Source: DAOSEC01 sp035362935 (lineage in GTDB: Bacteria > Bacillota_I > Bacilli_A > ML615J-28 > CAG-313). From it: a stretch of 64,000 nucleotides of DNA. The stretch is taken from the NCBI GenBank assembly GCA_035362935.1, contig DAOSEC010000007.1:1-64000 (forward strand). Direction: 5' to 3'. Shown piece by piece: positions 57,028-64,000 of the stretch (positions are counted from its first letter, which is position 1; every line of letters starts with the position of its first letter). Both the position numbers and the translations under genes were made by a program. A model generated the notes under the pieces. It was not told the origin of the DNA and ran no database searches. It saw only the letters and a list, made by a program, of their open reading frames with translations.

Positions 57028-58290
57028 ATGTTAGAAGAATTAATCATTCGTAAAGTAGAAGAACTGAAAGAAAAAGGGAAGAAGAATGGATTTTTAAGCG
57101 TAAAAGAAATCACATCTATTCTAGAAGAACCTACCGAGGAAGTATTAGATGAGGTGATTCACACACTTGAAGAAGCCGGGATTGATGTTGTGAAAGACAG
57201 TTCGGAAAAAGATGAATCTTCATTTACCGAAGATACCATCGAAATCGATGAAGATTTGGATGTGTTTCTAGATGATGACATTGAGATCGATGAAGAGTTC
57301 GAAGAATTTTCATCTGCGATTGAAAATGAAATCAAAACAAAAGACTTTGAAACGTTTCCTTCTGTTCCACACCAAGCCGATGATCCCGTTAAAATGTATT
57401 TAAGAGAAATTGGTCAAATTGATTTACTCAATACAACCCAAGAACTTGATTTATCAAGAAGTGTGCAAGAAGGTATTTTAGCAAGTGAACATCTTGAAAA
57501 ATGTCAAAAAGAAAACATTTCTCTAACAAATAGTGAAGTAGCTGAACTTAGAGAAAAGATGGATCAAGGTGAGTTTGCGAGAAACATTTTGATTGAATCC
57601 AATTTACGACTGGTTGTATCGATTGCGAAACGTTATTTAGGACGAGGACTTCCATTTCTTGATTTGATTCAAGAAGGAAATATGGGGTTAATCAAAGCAG
57701 TTTATAAATTTGACCCAACCAAAGGGTTTAAGTTTTCTACCTATGCAACTTGGTGGATTCGTCAAGCAATCACAAGAGCAATCGCAGATCAAGCTAGAAC
57801 GATTCGTATTCCAGTTCATATGGTGGAAACCATCAATAAACTAGTGCGAATTCAACGCAAACTGGTTCAAGAAAAACGTCGCGAACCAACTCCAGAGGAG
57901 ATTGCTGCGGAAATGAAGATTTCAGTTGAGAAAGTTCAACAAATTCAAAAAATAGCTCAAGAGCCGATTTCGTTAGAATCACCGGTTGGAGAAGAAGATG
58001 ATTCAAATCTAGGAGATTTTATTTCCGACCCAGATGTGATGAATCCGCTTGAGTTTACTGTAGAGGCATTGTTTAAAGAAGAAATCAATACCGTGTTACA
58101 AACACTTACTCCACGTGAAGAAAAAGTAATCCGTTTGCGTTTTGGATTAGATGATGGAAAAGCAAGAACGCTAGAAGAAGTTGGTCGTGAGTTTGGCGTA
58201 ACCAGAGAACGCATTCGTCAAATCGAAGCAAAGGCAATTCGTAGACTTCGCCATCCGACAAGATTAAAACGATTATCACAACACAAATAG
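57028..58290 (+). CDS. rpoD: Primary RNA polymerase sigma factor (sigma A)
   Basis: The 420 residues comprise region 1.1 with an acidic linker (about 70-100), region 1.2 (DPVKMYLREIGQIDLL, about 117-132), region 2 (ARNILIESNLRLVVSIAKRYLGRGLPFLDLIQEGNMGLIKAVYKFD), region 3 and region 4 (LTPREEKVIRLRFGLDDG... VTRERIRQIEAKAIRRLR). All determinants for -10 and -35 recognition are intact, matching the TATAAT/TTGACT promoters seen across the window. AAGTGAGAATCT precedes the ATG. Confidence 0.97.
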   Translation: MLEELIIRKVEELKEKGKKNGFLSVKEITSILEEPTEEVLDEVIHTLEEAGIDVVKDSSEKDESSFTEDTIEIDEDLDVFLDDDIEIDEEFEEFSSAIENEIKTKDFETFPSVPHQADDPVKMYLREIGQIDLLNTTQELDLSRSVQEGILASEHLEKCQKENISLTNSEVAELREKMDQGEFARNILIESNLRLVVSIAKRYLGRGLPFLDLIQEGNMGLIKAVYKFDPTKGFKFSTYATWWIRQAITRAIADQARTIRIPVHMVETINKLVRIQRKLVQEKRREPTPEEIAAEMKISVEKVQQIQKIAQEPISLESPVGEEDDSNLGDFISDPDVMNPLEFTVEALFKEEINTVLQTLTPREEKVIRLRFGLDDGKARTLEEVGREFGVTRERIRQIEAKAIRRLRHPTRLKRLSQHK

Positions 58291-58296
58291 GAAAAA

Positions 58297-58325
58297 AAGT
58301 TGCTTAACAAGCAACTTCTTTTTTC
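58297..58325 (+). terminator. Terminator after rpoD
   Basis: The stem AAGTTGCTT/AAGCAACTT with loop AAC and a CTTTTTT tail. It ends the dnaG-rpoD transcript. Confidence 0.85.
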
Positions 58326-58344
58326 ATAAATGGAAAAGCTATGG

Positions 58345-58350
58345 TATAAT
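58345..58350 (+). promoter_or_regulatory. -10 box of the trmK promoter
   Basis: Consensus TATAAT 17 bases before the trmK start. It overlaps the in-frame ATG at 58349, which therefore cannot start translation. Confidence 0.6.
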
Positions 58351-58366
58351 GAGGTGGGTGAAGCAA

Positions 58367-59044
58367 ATGAAATTATCAAAACGATTAACACAAGCGTTAC
58401 ACTATGTTTCCAATCACCATCGTTTGATTGACGTAGGAAGCGATCACGCGCATTTAGCAATCAAGGCAAGCGAAGAGTATGGAGTCAAATGCATCGCAAT
58501 TGACAATAAAATTGGTCCATTTCAAAAGTCGCTAACAAATGTGCAAGCGAGTGGATTGAATCATGTCATCGATTGTAGGTTACAAGATGGGTTAACAACT
58601 TGCGATGAAACCTATGAAGTCATCTCGATTTGTGGAATGGGTGGAATCTTGATTTGTGATATTTTAGATCATCATGACGCATCACATTCCATACATTCTC
58701 ATTATCTTGTTCTTCAACCAAATACCCATATTGATGTGGTGAGACGCTGGCTAAACGACCATAAATTTCGGATTCTCGAGGAAACCATTCTCGAAGAAAA
58801 CAAGAAGTTGTATGAAGTAATCTATGCAACCTACGACCAAACGGTAGAACCGCTCGAAGAAATTGATTTGCTTTTCGGTCCAAAATTAAGAAACGAAAAA
58901 CACCCATTGTTCCTAAAAAAATATGAATCGCTTTTATTATTAAAAAAAGAAGCACTGAAAAACATTAACCAAGATGCAACAAATCTAAGAAATCAGCTCA
59001 TAGATGAAATTGCAATGTTAGAAAGAGGTCTTTATGAAAATTAA
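58367..59044 (+). CDS. trmK: tRNA m1A22 methyltransferase TrmK
   Basis: SAM-dependent enzyme that methylates A22 of tRNAs. The 225 residues have the Rossmann core LIDVGSDHAHLAIKA (SAM motif I, about 20-34), CIAIDNKIGPFQKS, DGLTTCDETYEVISICGMGGILICDIL (catalytic loop, about 77-103) and a C-terminal helical domain. GAGGTGGG precedes the ATG. The end overlaps the nif3-like gene by 11 bases, the usual trmK-yqfO arrangement. Confidence 0.95.
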   Translation: MKLSKRLTQALHYVSNHHRLIDVGSDHAHLAIKASEEYGVKCIAIDNKIGPFQKSLTNVQASGLNHVIDCRLQDGLTTCDETYEVISICGMGGILICDILDHHDASHSIHSHYLVLQPNTHIDVVRRWLNDHKFRILEETILEENKKLYEVIYATYDQTVEPLEEIDLLFGPKLRNEKHPLFLKKYESLLLLKKEALKNINQDATNLRNQLIDEIAMLERGLYEN

Positions 59045-59813
59045 ACAATTGGTTCAATTTTTAGATAAGCGTTATAATATAGATGTATGTGATGAGATTG
59101 ACTATGGTAAGTTAGGACTTCAAATTGGGGATTTAGATGTCGAATTAACGTCCGTATTGTTAACCTTAGATGTCACAAATGATGTCGTAGACGAAGCAAT
59201 CAAACTTGGTTCAAACCTCATTATTAGTCATCATCCTGCTATTTTTAATCCAATGCTACGATTTACAGAACAATCAAAATCATCAAAACTCCTTCGTAAA
59301 CTCATTCAATCAAACATTAGTGTCTATAACATGCACACAAATTTAGATCTGGCTGTGGGTGGAGTAAACGATGCATTAGCTGATGTATTTGGTCTAACAA
59401 ACACGAAAACGATTGATACTGGGACGCCTTCAGGAAACTATATTCGGTATGGAACAATCGTTCCATCTACCTTAAAAGACTATGCCAATAAACTCAAGCA
59501 AGTATGTAATATTCCTGTGGTAAAGGTGTTAGGGAATCTAGAAAAAGAAGTGAGATCCGTTGCGATTTTAGGCGGTGCAGGATCGGATATTATGTATCAA
59601 AATCAAGCCATACTGCTTCAAGCAGATGTCTATGTAACAAGCGAAATCAAGCATCACGAAGCAATGTACGCGAATCTCGCGGGTTTAGCAATGATTGAGG
59701 TCCCACACAGCGCTGAGTTTTTCTATCATAAGAACGTATCAAAAGAACTAACAGAGTTTGGTGTATTTGTTTTTGTCACCAAGACAAAAATAGATCCATT
59801 TATCTATGTATAA
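59034..59813 (+). CDS. Nif3-like dinuclear metal centre protein
   Basis: A 259-residue member of the Nif3/YqfO family, a hexameric cage protein binding two metals. Its true reaction is not settled (GTP cyclohydrolase 1 type 2 annotation is tentative). Metal ligands are in ISHHPAIF (about 63-70), NMHTNLDLAVGG (about 100-111) and the C-terminal VPHSAEFF. The YqfO-specific CutA-like insertion is absent, so this is the short form. It overlaps trmK, so it is in the same operon. Confidence 0.93.
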   Translation: MKIKQLVQFLDKRYNIDVCDEIDYGKLGLQIGDLDVELTSVLLTLDVTNDVVDEAIKLGSNLIISHHPAIFNPMLRFTEQSKSSKLLRKLIQSNISVYNMHTNLDLAVGGVNDALADVFGLTNTKTIDTGTPSGNYIRYGTIVPSTLKDYANKLKQVCNIPVVKVLGNLEKEVRSVAILGGAGSDIMYQNQAILLQADVYVTSEIKHHEAMYANLAGLAMIEVPHSAEFFYHKNVSKELTEFGVFVFVTKTKIDPFIYV

Positions 59814-59819
59814 CAATAA

Positions 59820-59850
59820 AAAAAGAGGAATCAAACATTCCTCTTTTTCT
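59820..59850 (+). terminator. Bidirectional terminator between nif3-like and ferredoxin genes
   Basis: The 12-bp stem AAAAAGAGGAAT/ATTCCTCTTTTT with loop CAAAC. T runs on both strands serve convergent genes. Confidence 0.92.
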
Positions 59851-59860
59851 ATATGACTTA

Positions 59861-60028
59861 CTATTCTTCGATGATACAATCAACAGGGCATACTTCTTGG
59901 CATGCTCCACAGTCGATGCAAAGACTTGGATCGATTACGTAGATTTCACCTTCAGAGATGCAATCAACAGGGCATTCAGCTGCACAGCTTCCGCAAGCGA
60001 TACATGTATCAGTTATAAATCTTGGCAT
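59861..60028 (-). CDS. 2[4Fe-4S] ferredoxin
   Basis: A 55-residue clostridial-type ferredoxin with two cluster motifs, CIACGSCAAECP and CIDCGACQEVCP, ligating two [4Fe-4S] clusters. It is a soluble low-potential carrier for pyruvate:ferredoxin oxidoreductase, hydrogenase and Rnf. The start is the ATG at 60028, 7 bases after GGAGGTTTA. The frame extends upstream to 60070 without a ribosome site. It is monocistronic. It is a candidate electron donor to the minimal RnfB of this genome (inference). Confidence 0.96.
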   Translation of the reverse strand: MPRFITDTCIACGSCAAECPVDCISEGEIYVIDPSLCIDCGACQEVCPVDCIIEE

Positions 60029-60099
60029 AGTAAACCTCCCACTTTTTAAATTACACTCATATTTTACCATATATTTTATAAATGTAAACCTTAAATTTA

Positions 60100-60140
60100 T
60101 GAAAATACACTGAAAATCTTAAGTAAACGTTTTTACAAGA
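60100..60140. promoter_or_regulatory. TGAAAA direct repeat and GTAAA-N4-TTTAC palindrome between ferredoxin and yneF
   Basis: TGAAAA at 60100-60105 and 60111-60116 (11-bp period) is followed by a short palindrome GTAAA-CGTT-TTTAC (60123-60136) that resembles a degenerate cre site. Both are between the divergent promoters. Confidence 0.3.
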
Positions 60141-60168
60141 ATGGTTATAGAAATAGAATAGATTTTAC

Positions 60169-60197
60169 TTGTCAAATTCATTGTTTTTTAGTAAAAT
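60169..60197 (+). promoter_or_regulatory. yneF promoter
   Basis: TTGTCA (60169-60174), 17-bp spacer, TAAAAT (60192-60197). Confidence 0.7.
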
Positions 60198-60221
60198 ATG
60201 AGAAGTTAAGGAGTGATTAAT

Positions 60222-60446
60222 ATGATGCAAATCGCAATTTGGTTGTTTGTTGTATTACTTGTTGTAGCTATTTTAGTAGGTGGAGTTGTTGGATTCTTTA
60301 TTTCTCGTAAAATTATGATGAAGTATTTAAAGGATAATCCTCCAATCAACGAAAAAATGGTACGCGCAATGTTAATGCAAATGGGAAGAACACCTTCTGA
60401 AAAACAAGTACGCCAAGTAATGGCTTCCATGAACCAATATAAATAA
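60222..60446 (+). CDS. YneF family (UPF0154) small membrane protein
   Basis: A 74-residue protein with a single N-terminal transmembrane helix (about 3-25) and a conserved cytoplasmic part: GFFISRKIMMKYLKDNPPINEKMVRAMLMQMGRTPSEKQVRQVM. This matches the UPF0154 family of Bacillota and Mollicutes, whose function is unknown. ATG 60222 with AAGGAG 8 bases before. The GTG at 60213 overlaps the ribosome site. Confidence 0.92.
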   Translation: MMQIAIWLFVVLLVVAILVGGVVGFFISRKIMMKYLKDNPPINEKMVRAMLMQMGRTPSEKQVRQVMASMNQYK

Positions 60447-60451
60447 GAATA

Positions 60452-60490
60452 AAAAAATTGAAGATTTAATGTATCTTCAATTTTTTATTT
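60452..60490 (+). terminator. Bidirectional terminator between yneF and plsY
   Basis: The 14-bp stem AAAAAATTGAAGAT/ATCTTCAATTTTTT with a 7-nt loop. Confidence 0.9.
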
Positions 60491-61104
60491 TACCAATTTA
60501 TTTTTCGTTCGGTATTTTCTTGAATGCGTTTGATGTTTTCTTTGTGTCTTATGATGATTAAAATGTTTATTAGGAGGGCAGCTCCTAAGAAATAGTAATC
60601 AATTGCTTCGATTTTCCAGAATATTGCGAGTAATAACGCAACAAACACAGCGATCAAACTCGCAAGTGAAACGTATTTTGAAAGTCGTACGACTAAGAAG
60701 AAGACCCCAATGACGATTACAAAGAAGAGTGGATTATAAGCTAAGACAACACCAGCACTCGTTGCGACTGCTTTTCCACCTTTGAATTTTGCGAAGATTG
60801 GAAAGACATGTCCTAAAATTGCTCCAATCCCATAGATAAGAGGATTTAGAAGTGCGTGTTCTGTCGGATCGAAGATGTGGAAGATGGTGAACAAACTAAT
60901 GACGATAAATCCTTTTAAAGCATCTAAAATGAAAACAACGACTCCCCATTTTTTTCCTAAGACTCTACCAGCATTCGTGCTTCCCATATTTTTACTACCA
61001 TGTTCTCTAATATCAATACCTTTTACCCATTTTCCGATTACCAAAGCAGAAGGAAATGATCCAAGCAAATAAGACAAAATAAGCAAACCAATTTTTATAA
61101 ACAT
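60490..61104 (-). CDS. plsY: Glycerol-3-phosphate acyltransferase PlsY
   Basis: Membrane enzyme that transfers the acyl group from acyl phosphate to glycerol-3-phosphate, making lysophosphatidate. The 204 residues have five transmembrane helices, SYLLGSFPSALVIGKWVKGIDIREHGSKNMGSTNAGRVLGKK near the N-terminus (the catalytic-site loops), and GHVFPIFAKFKGGKAVATSAGV (about 93-114). AGGAGGTTTTCACTC precedes the ATG. It faces divergently from parE, a common arrangement. Confidence 0.97.
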   Translation of the reverse strand: MFIKIGLLILSYLLGSFPSALVIGKWVKGIDIREHGSKNMGSTNAGRVLGKKWGVVVFILDALKGFIVISLFTIFHIFDPTEHALLNPLIYGIGAILGHVFPIFAKFKGGKAVATSAGVVLAYNPLFFVIVIGVFFLVVRLSKYVSLASLIAVFVALLLAIFWKIEAIDYYFLGAALLINILIIIRHKENIKRIQENTERKINW

Positions 61105-61135
61105 GAGTGAAAACCTCCTAGTTTGACCATGCTAT

Positions 61136-61141
61136 ATTATA
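61136..61141 (-). promoter_or_regulatory. -10 box of the plsY promoter
   Basis: A consensus TATAAT on the minus strand, 32 bases upstream of the plsY ATG. The -35 region is weak. Confidence 0.55.
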
Positions 61142-61189
61142 CACTAGAATACATTAAAAATCCAGTTCTTTTGATAATACAATTTTAAA

Positions 61190-61230
61190 CATATTCAAAT
61201 ATTATTAATGAATATGTAGATATTCGAATA
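61190..61230. repeat. ATATTC/GAATAT repeat cluster in the plsY-parE intergenic region
   Basis: ATATTC at 61191, its complement GAATAT at 61210-61215 and ATATTC again at 61220-61225. The outer arms CATATTC/GAATATG and the inner GAATAT-GTAG-ATATTC can form alternative hairpins, or be an operator for either divergent gene. Confidence 0.3.
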
Positions 61231-61260
61231 ATAAGTGTTTCAATTTAGTTAATTATATGG

Positions 61261-61266
61261 TATAAT
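61261..61266 (+). promoter_or_regulatory. -10 box of the parE promoter
   Basis: Consensus TATAAT, 34 bases before the parE start. The -35 region (TTCAAT, 61239-61244) is moderate. Confidence 0.55.
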
Positions 61267-61299
61267 ATAAATAGAAGAAATGTTCATGAGGTGAATGGT

Positions 61300-63243
61300 A
61301 TGCCAACTGTGAAACAAAATATATACAATGAAGATTCGATTCAAGTCTTACAAGGATTAGAAGCGGTTCGTAAACGCCCTGGGATGTACATTGGATCAAC
61401 CGATGCGAAAGGCCTCCATCATTTAGTATGGGAAATTGTAGATAATGCAATTGACGAAGCTTTAGCTGGTGCATGTACCCAAATCGTTGTTAAAATTCAC
61501 CAAGACAATTCGGTCGAGGTAAGTGACAATGGACGAGGAATTCCAACAGGAAAACACAAAACTGGAAAACCTACGCCAGAAGTTGTTTTTTCGTCGCTTC
61601 ATTCCGGTGGGAAATTTGACGAAACAGGTGGATATAAAGTAGCTGGAGGGCTACATGGCGTTGGATCAAGTGTGGTTAATGCATTAAGTGAATACTTAGA
61701 AGTTACCATTCATCGTGAAGGAAAAATCTACTATCAAAAATTTTCAAATGGTGGAAAAACCATTCATCCACCAAAATCATTAGGAGATACCAAAAAAACG
61801 GGAACCATTGTTCACTTTAAACCCGATGCCCTTATTTTTTCATCGACCATTTTTGACTACAAAACAGTTTCAACCAAATTAAAAGAATCTGCTTATTTAA
61901 TCAAAGGGTTGCGAATCGATTTGATTGATTATCGAACGGATACTAAGGAAAGTTTTCGGTTTGAAAATGGAATCGTTGAATTTACTAAAAATTTAACACA
62001 AGGAAAAGACTTGCTTCACGAAACTGCATTTTTCGCAGGCGAATATGGAAAAATATACGTGGAAGTCGCACTTCAATATTGCGACAAAACTTACAATGAA
62101 AATATTTTATCGTTTGTAAATAACATCAGGACGCGGGATGGAGGAACCCATGAAACTGGTTTGAAAGCGGCATTAACTCGCGTTTTTAACGAACATGCAC
62201 GTCAAATCGGATTACTCAAAGACAAGGATGAAAACTTAGATGGTTCAGATATCCGAGAAGGAATGACCGCGATTATCTCAATCCGTGTCCCAGAAAAACT
62301 ATTACAATTTGAAGGACAGACCAAATCAAAACTTGGAACACCTGAGGCGAGAGTCAGTGTTGAAATGGTTGTTTCAGAAAAATTAAAGTTTTATTTACAA
62401 GAAAAAGGCGAAGTATCGCTTCTCCTCATTCAAAACGCGATCAAAGCAGCGAGAGCTAGGGATGCGGCACGTAAAGCACGTGATGAAGCGCGAATGGTAA
62501 AACAAAAGTTTTCCAAACCTATTAACCTAGCAGGAAAATTAACACCTGCCCAAAACAAAAATCCAAATCTAAATGAATTATTCATCGTCGAAGGAGATTC
62601 TGCTGGTGGTTCAGCAAAGCAAGGACGTGACCGTACCTTCCAAGCAATCTTACCGCTAAGAGGAAAAGTCATCAATACTGAAAAAGCAAAGATGGATGAA
62701 ATCTTAAAAAATGAAGAAATCATGTCCATGATTAGTGCGATTGGTGCTGGATTCGGCGAAGACTTTGATTCGTCTAAAAGCAATTACAATAAAATCATTA
62801 TCATGACGGATGCTGATACCGATGGAGCTCACATTCAAGTATTGCTTCTGACCTTTTTCTTCCGTTATATGAAAGAATTAATCGAAGATGGAAAAGTATA
62901 TATTGCATTACCACCACTGTACAAAGTGACCACAAAGACCGAATCGTTTTATGCGTGGAGTGATGAAGAATTAAGAGAACGCATCTCGACAATGAAAAAC
63001 GTTACGATACAGCGTTACAAAGGGTTAGGGGAAATGAATGCAGATCAATTGTGGGAAACAACGATGAACCCATCCAAACGCACCCTCATTCAAGTAAGAT
63101 TGGAAGATTTTGATGACGCTGACAAACGTATTTCAACATTAATGGGGGATGAAGTCGAACCACGCCGTGAATGGATTGAAAATAATGTTGTTTTCGATTT
63201 GGAAGATAACTTTGTCTTAGAGGAGGTTTCAAGCGATGAGTAA
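61300..63243 (+). CDS. parE: DNA topoisomerase IV subunit B
   Basis: ATPase subunit of topoisomerase IV, which decatenates chromosomes. The 647 residues have the GHKL ATPase (EIVDNAIDEALAG about 43, DNGRGIPTG about 72, GGLHGVGSSVVNAL about 114) and the TOPRIM region (EGDSAGGSAKQGRDR about 431, with IMTDADTDGAHI about 505). It pairs with the following parC, and that pairing with the sequence favours parE over gyrB. ATG 61300 has GAGGTG upstream. The GTG at 61291 is within that site. Confidence 0.93.
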   Translation: MPTVKQNIYNEDSIQVLQGLEAVRKRPGMYIGSTDAKGLHHLVWEIVDNAIDEALAGACTQIVVKIHQDNSVEVSDNGRGIPTGKHKTGKPTPEVVFSSLHSGGKFDETGGYKVAGGLHGVGSSVVNALSEYLEVTIHREGKIYYQKFSNGGKTIHPPKSLGDTKKTGTIVHFKPDALIFSSTIFDYKTVSTKLKESAYLIKGLRIDLIDYRTDTKESFRFENGIVEFTKNLTQGKDLLHETAFFAGEYGKIYVEVALQYCDKTYNENILSFVNNIRTRDGGTHETGLKAALTRVFNEHARQIGLLKDKDENLDGSDIREGMTAIISIRVPEKLLQFEGQTKSKLGTPEARVSVEMVVSEKLKFYLQEKGEVSLLLIQNAIKAARARDAARKARDEARMVKQKFSKPINLAGKLTPAQNKNPNLNELFIVEGDSAGGSAKQGRDRTFQAILPLRGKVINTEKAKMDEILKNEEIMSMISAIGAGFGEDFDSSKSNYNKIIIMTDADTDGAHIQVLLLTFFFRYMKELIEDGKVYIALPPLYKVTTKTESFYAWSDEELRERISTMKNVTIQRYKGLGEMNADQLWETTMNPSKRTLIQVRLEDFDDADKRISTLMGDEVEPRREWIENNVVFDLEDNFVLEEVSSDE

Positions 63244-64000
63244 GAAAAAGATTACAAAAATCATTGAACAGTTCGCAACTGAAACCATTCTTGAAGAAAA
63301 TTTAGAAAATATTGTCGGTGAGCGATTCGGAAGGTACTCAAAATACATTATTCAAGACCGTGCATTACCAGATGTACGCGATGGTTTAAAACCAGTTCAA
63401 CGTCGCATTTTATATGCGATGTATAAACTTGGCATGTTTTCAAACAAACCTTATAAAAAGTCTGCCCGCATTGTCGGAGAAGTGATTGGAAAATACCATC
63501 CACATGGGGATACCTCTGTATATGATGCGATGGTTCGTATGTCACAAGACTTTAAGATGTTATTACCACTGATTGATATGCATGGAAACAATGGGTCCGT
63601 TGATGGAGACCCACCTGCTGCGATGCGTTATACCGAAACAAGATTATCAATCTACGCAGAAAAGATGTTAGCCGATATCAACAAACGAACCGTAGGTCTC
63701 ATTCCAAATTTTGATGATGAAGAATACGAACCGATTGTCTTACCATCAAAATTTCCGAATTTACTGGTCAATGGTTCCACTGGGATTTCAGCAGGATATG
63801 CAACAGACATTCCACCACATAATGTTGGCGAAATCATTGACGCTGTCATTTATTTGATGGATAACAAAGAAGCAACGCTCGAAGAATTGATGAAAATTGT
63901 GGAAGGACCTGATTTTCCAACCGGTGGTATTGTACAAGGAATGGATGGCATCAAAGAAGCATACAAATCCGGTAGAGGAAAAATCATCATCAATGCGAAA
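63236..64000 (+). CDS. parC: DNA topoisomerase IV subunit A, 3' end outside the window
   Basis: DNA-cutting subunit of topoisomerase IV. The ATG at 63236 overlaps the end of parE by 8 bases and follows AGAGGAGG. The reading frame then stays open to the window end (255 codons). It reads RYSKYIIQDRALPDVRDGLKPVQRRILYAM, the quinolone-region HPHGDTSVYDAM and the active-site Tyr in PPAAMRYTETRLS (about residue 135), as in ParC. At the position equal to E. coli Ser80 it has Thr. Confidence 0.93.
   Translation, partial: MSKKKITKIIEQFATETILEENLENIVGERFGRYSKYIIQDRALPDVRDGLKPVQRRILYAMYKLGMFSNKPYKKSARIVGEVIGKYHPHGDTSVYDAMVRMSQDFKMLLPLIDMHGNNGSVDGDPPAAMRYTETRLSIYAEKMLADINKRTVGLIPNFDDEEYEPIVLPSKFPNLLVNGSTGISAGYATDIPPHNVGEIIDAVIYLMDNKEATLEELMKIVEGPDFPTGGIVQGMDGIKEAYKSGRGKIIINAK

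Noticed and set aside
58620..58955. 111-codon frame antisense to trmK
   Set aside because: It is a shadow, wholly inside a well-supported gene.
62430..62783. 117-codon frame antisense to parE
   Set aside because: It is a shadow over the conserved TOPRIM region of parE.
1..64000. Recoding of TGA as tryptophan, as in many Mollicutes
   Set aside because: TGA ends several well-aligned genes (for example rluD and dCMP deaminase) and Trp positions use TGG.
1..64000. CRISPR arrays, insertion sequences, prophage or defence island
   Set aside because: No regular repeat-spacer units, transposase, integrase or phage genes were seen. The Fic gene alone is not paired with an antitoxin gene.

Overview
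The window is an almost gap-free stretch (one 10-base N run at 18257-18266) of a low-GC bacterial chromosome. TGA is used as an ordinary stop codon (for example at 543, 28715 and 31491), so the genetic code is standard. Shine-Dalgarno sites are purine-rich, promoters are textbook sigma-A type (TTGACT-17-TATAAT) and most operons end in intrinsic terminators. Gene order (phoH-ybeY-cdd-era-recO, lspA-rluD, yceD-rpmF, dnaG-rpoD-trmK-nif3, hisS-aspS behind a T-box, parE-parC) is typical of Bacillota and their wall-less relatives. rsmH stands alone without a dcw cluster, dgkA is absent from the ybeY/cdd/era block, and an Rnf complex is present. This fits a free-living, fermentative lineage near the base of the Mollicutes (Izemoplasma/Haloplasma-like) or Erysipelotrichia. 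That placement is inference from gene content only.

Layout. 1-1000: a GNAT acetyltransferase cut by the window edge and an SRPBCC protein. 1000-6070: an elaborately controlled operon gdhA-DUF1015-serC-serA linking ammonium assimilation to serine synthesis. 6200-17500: three large c-di-GMP enzymes (PAS-GGDEF-HD-GYP with an unknown C-terminal domain, PAS-GGDEF-EAL, Cache-HAMP-GGDEF-HD-GYP), interrupted by yceD-rpmF, rsmH, an aldose-epimerase-like gene and a radical SAM gene. 17500-20700: aldehyde dehydrogenase, Nudix, Bcp peroxiredoxin and a polyprenol/diacylglycerol kinase-like membrane protein. 20680-20841: a candidate structured small RNA. 20849-23334 (minus): cobalamin-binding protein plus an ABC permease/ATPase pair. 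23500-31500: T-box-hisS-aspS, a tcdA-msrA fusion, a Cys-rich membrane peptide, dCMP deaminase, a SepM-like protease, lspA and rluD. 31500-46750: RNase HIII, mutS2, thioredoxin, a degenerate Fic protein, DUF402, M29 aminopeptidase, HU coupled to an ankyrin protein, a CPBP protease, a TrkA-type K+ regulator, rdgB, a choline-kinase-like gene, rpsU, phoH, ybeY, cdd, era and recO. 46780-53484: a seven-gene Rnf operon (C, D, a double FMN-domain protein, G, E, A, minimal B) followed by an FMN-motif lipoprotein. 53550-64000: T-box-glyS, dnaG, rpoD, trmK, nif3-like, ferredoxin, yneF, plsY, parE and partial parC.

How the parts work together. The most interesting region is the Rnf block. The flavin-carrying subunit is duplicated, RnfB has lost its two C-terminal ferredoxin modules, and the next transcription unit encodes a secreted lipoprotein ending in an FMN-attachment-like SGAT motif under its own palindrome-controlled promoter. 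A free 2[4Fe-4S] ferredoxin gene lies about 7 kb away. Together they suggest a ferredoxin-to-membrane-to-surface flavin electron route, an inference from motifs. Other notable points are the tandem palindromes and inverted repeats in front of gdhA, the unknown domain on the HD-GYP protein, the TcdA-MsrA fusion, the Fic protein whose catalytic histidine is tyrosine, and the B12-binding protein coupled to an ABC exporter. No rRNA, tRNA, insertion sequence, prophage or CRISPR array was found.
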